Assembly: GCA_021817345.1 (NCBI GenBank)
Contig: JAKAVC010000058.1
Span: forward strand, 1 to 41,782
DNA: 41,782 nt
DNA from: Deltaproteobacteria bacterium
Lineage (GTDB): Bacteria > Desulfobacterota > Binatia > Binatales > Binataceae
Direction: 5' to 3'
In this document: in pieces, positions 41,656 to 41,782 of the stretch
Position numbering within the stretch: position 1 is the first letter of the stretch
How the letters are laid out: each line of letters starts with the position of its first letter
Program-made: the position numbers and the translations under genes
The notes under the pieces: model-generated
Database searches by the model: none
Told to the model about the DNA's origin: nothing
Seen by the model: the letters and a program-made list of their open reading frames with translations, nothing else

Positions 41656-41782
41656 CTAGTGTGCCGTCTCGTAAATAAGTGCAGCACTCGCCCTGCCGTC
41701 GAACTGACGATTGGTGCACAGATTCCGCGCTTTTCAGGCACACTTCGGCTTGTGGCTCTATAGATATTTGCGAGACACTACA
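41656..41782. repeat. Imperfect inverted repeat at the right edge
   Basis: GTCTCGTAAATA (near 41666-41677) and the complement of TATTTGCGAGAC (near 41765-41776) match in 11 of 12 positions, each preceded by a TAGTGT-like sequence. The arms enclose about 90 bases without a gene, close to the integrase end. They could be ends of a small non-autonomous element or recombinase sites, or part of a longer insertion sequence cut by the window. Confidence 0.4.

Larger units (their letters stand above)
40351..41782 (+). mobile_element. Left end of a putative tRNA-Phe-integrated element
   Basis: tRNA-Phe followed by a complete tyrosine-recombinase gene, with gene-poor DNA and an inverted repeat after it, marks the probable left border of an integrated element. 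The right border and cargo are outside the window, so its size and type (island, prophage or ICE) cannot be told. Confidence 0.6.

Overview
The window is GC-rich bacterial chromosome with dense, mostly housekeeping gene content. Marker genes (pgsA, nadB, clpS-clpA, rmuC, prmA-rsmE, gshB, dnaG, type A RNase P RNA) together with DUF1329 proteins, SCP-x-type thiolases paired with DUF35 proteins, an ADP-forming acyl-CoA synthetase, HypA/HypB and a UGA-decoding selenoprotein suggest a Gram-negative lineage in the deltaproteobacterial or Binatota neighbourhood. This placement is inferred from gene content and was not tested by phylogeny.

The left third (1-17.4 kb) looks like a lipid, steroid or hydrocarbon-type catabolic region. 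It holds the start of a secreted protein (minus strand, cut by the window edge) and two Tat-exported DUF1329 paralogs. It also has two separate pairs of SCP-x-type thiolase-like protein plus DUF35 zinc-ribbon/OB-fold protein, one classical thiolase with complete catalytic residues, a large nitroreductase-like protein and a fused ADP-forming acyl-CoA synthetase. A winged-helix/2x[4Fe-4S] protein is followed by hypA and hypB, and a radical SAM/SPASM enzyme stands alone. Both thiolases paired with DUF35 have Ser where the catalytic Cys should be. The first also has a Tyr-Asp-x-Phe motif like the steroid side-chain aldolase Ltp2, so it is more likely a retro-aldolase than a thiolase.

At 17.75-18.85 kb one gene is interrupted by an in-frame UGA in the context Trp-Ser-Ser-Trp-UGA-Gly-Cys-Arg. 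A perfect 6-bp hairpin with GU in its loop begins 14 nt downstream. This is best read as a ResA/TlpA-like thioredoxin-fold selenoprotein, which an automatic caller would split into two genes.

The middle (19-31 kb) is ordinary: a CBS-pair protein, tRNA-Gly with a decayed primase fragment at its 3' end (a probable old integration scar), a cyclase-family hydrolase, pgsA, nadB, clpS-clpA, a PF04339 GNAT-like protein, rmuC, an ArsA-type ATPase and a 100-bp imperfect palindromic repeat. The right part (31-40 kb) has a CGNR-like zinc-finger protein, a small secreted protein with three 20-residue repeats, a SmpA/BamE-like lipoprotein, rnpB, a coiled-coil zinc-ribbon protein, a CAU tRNA, dnaG, a glycerophosphodiester phosphodiesterase, prmA-rsmE-gshB and a zinc-ribbon membrane protein. 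The window ends with tRNA-Phe(GAA) followed at once by a tyrosine-recombinase integrase, the likely left edge of an integrated element that continues past the window.
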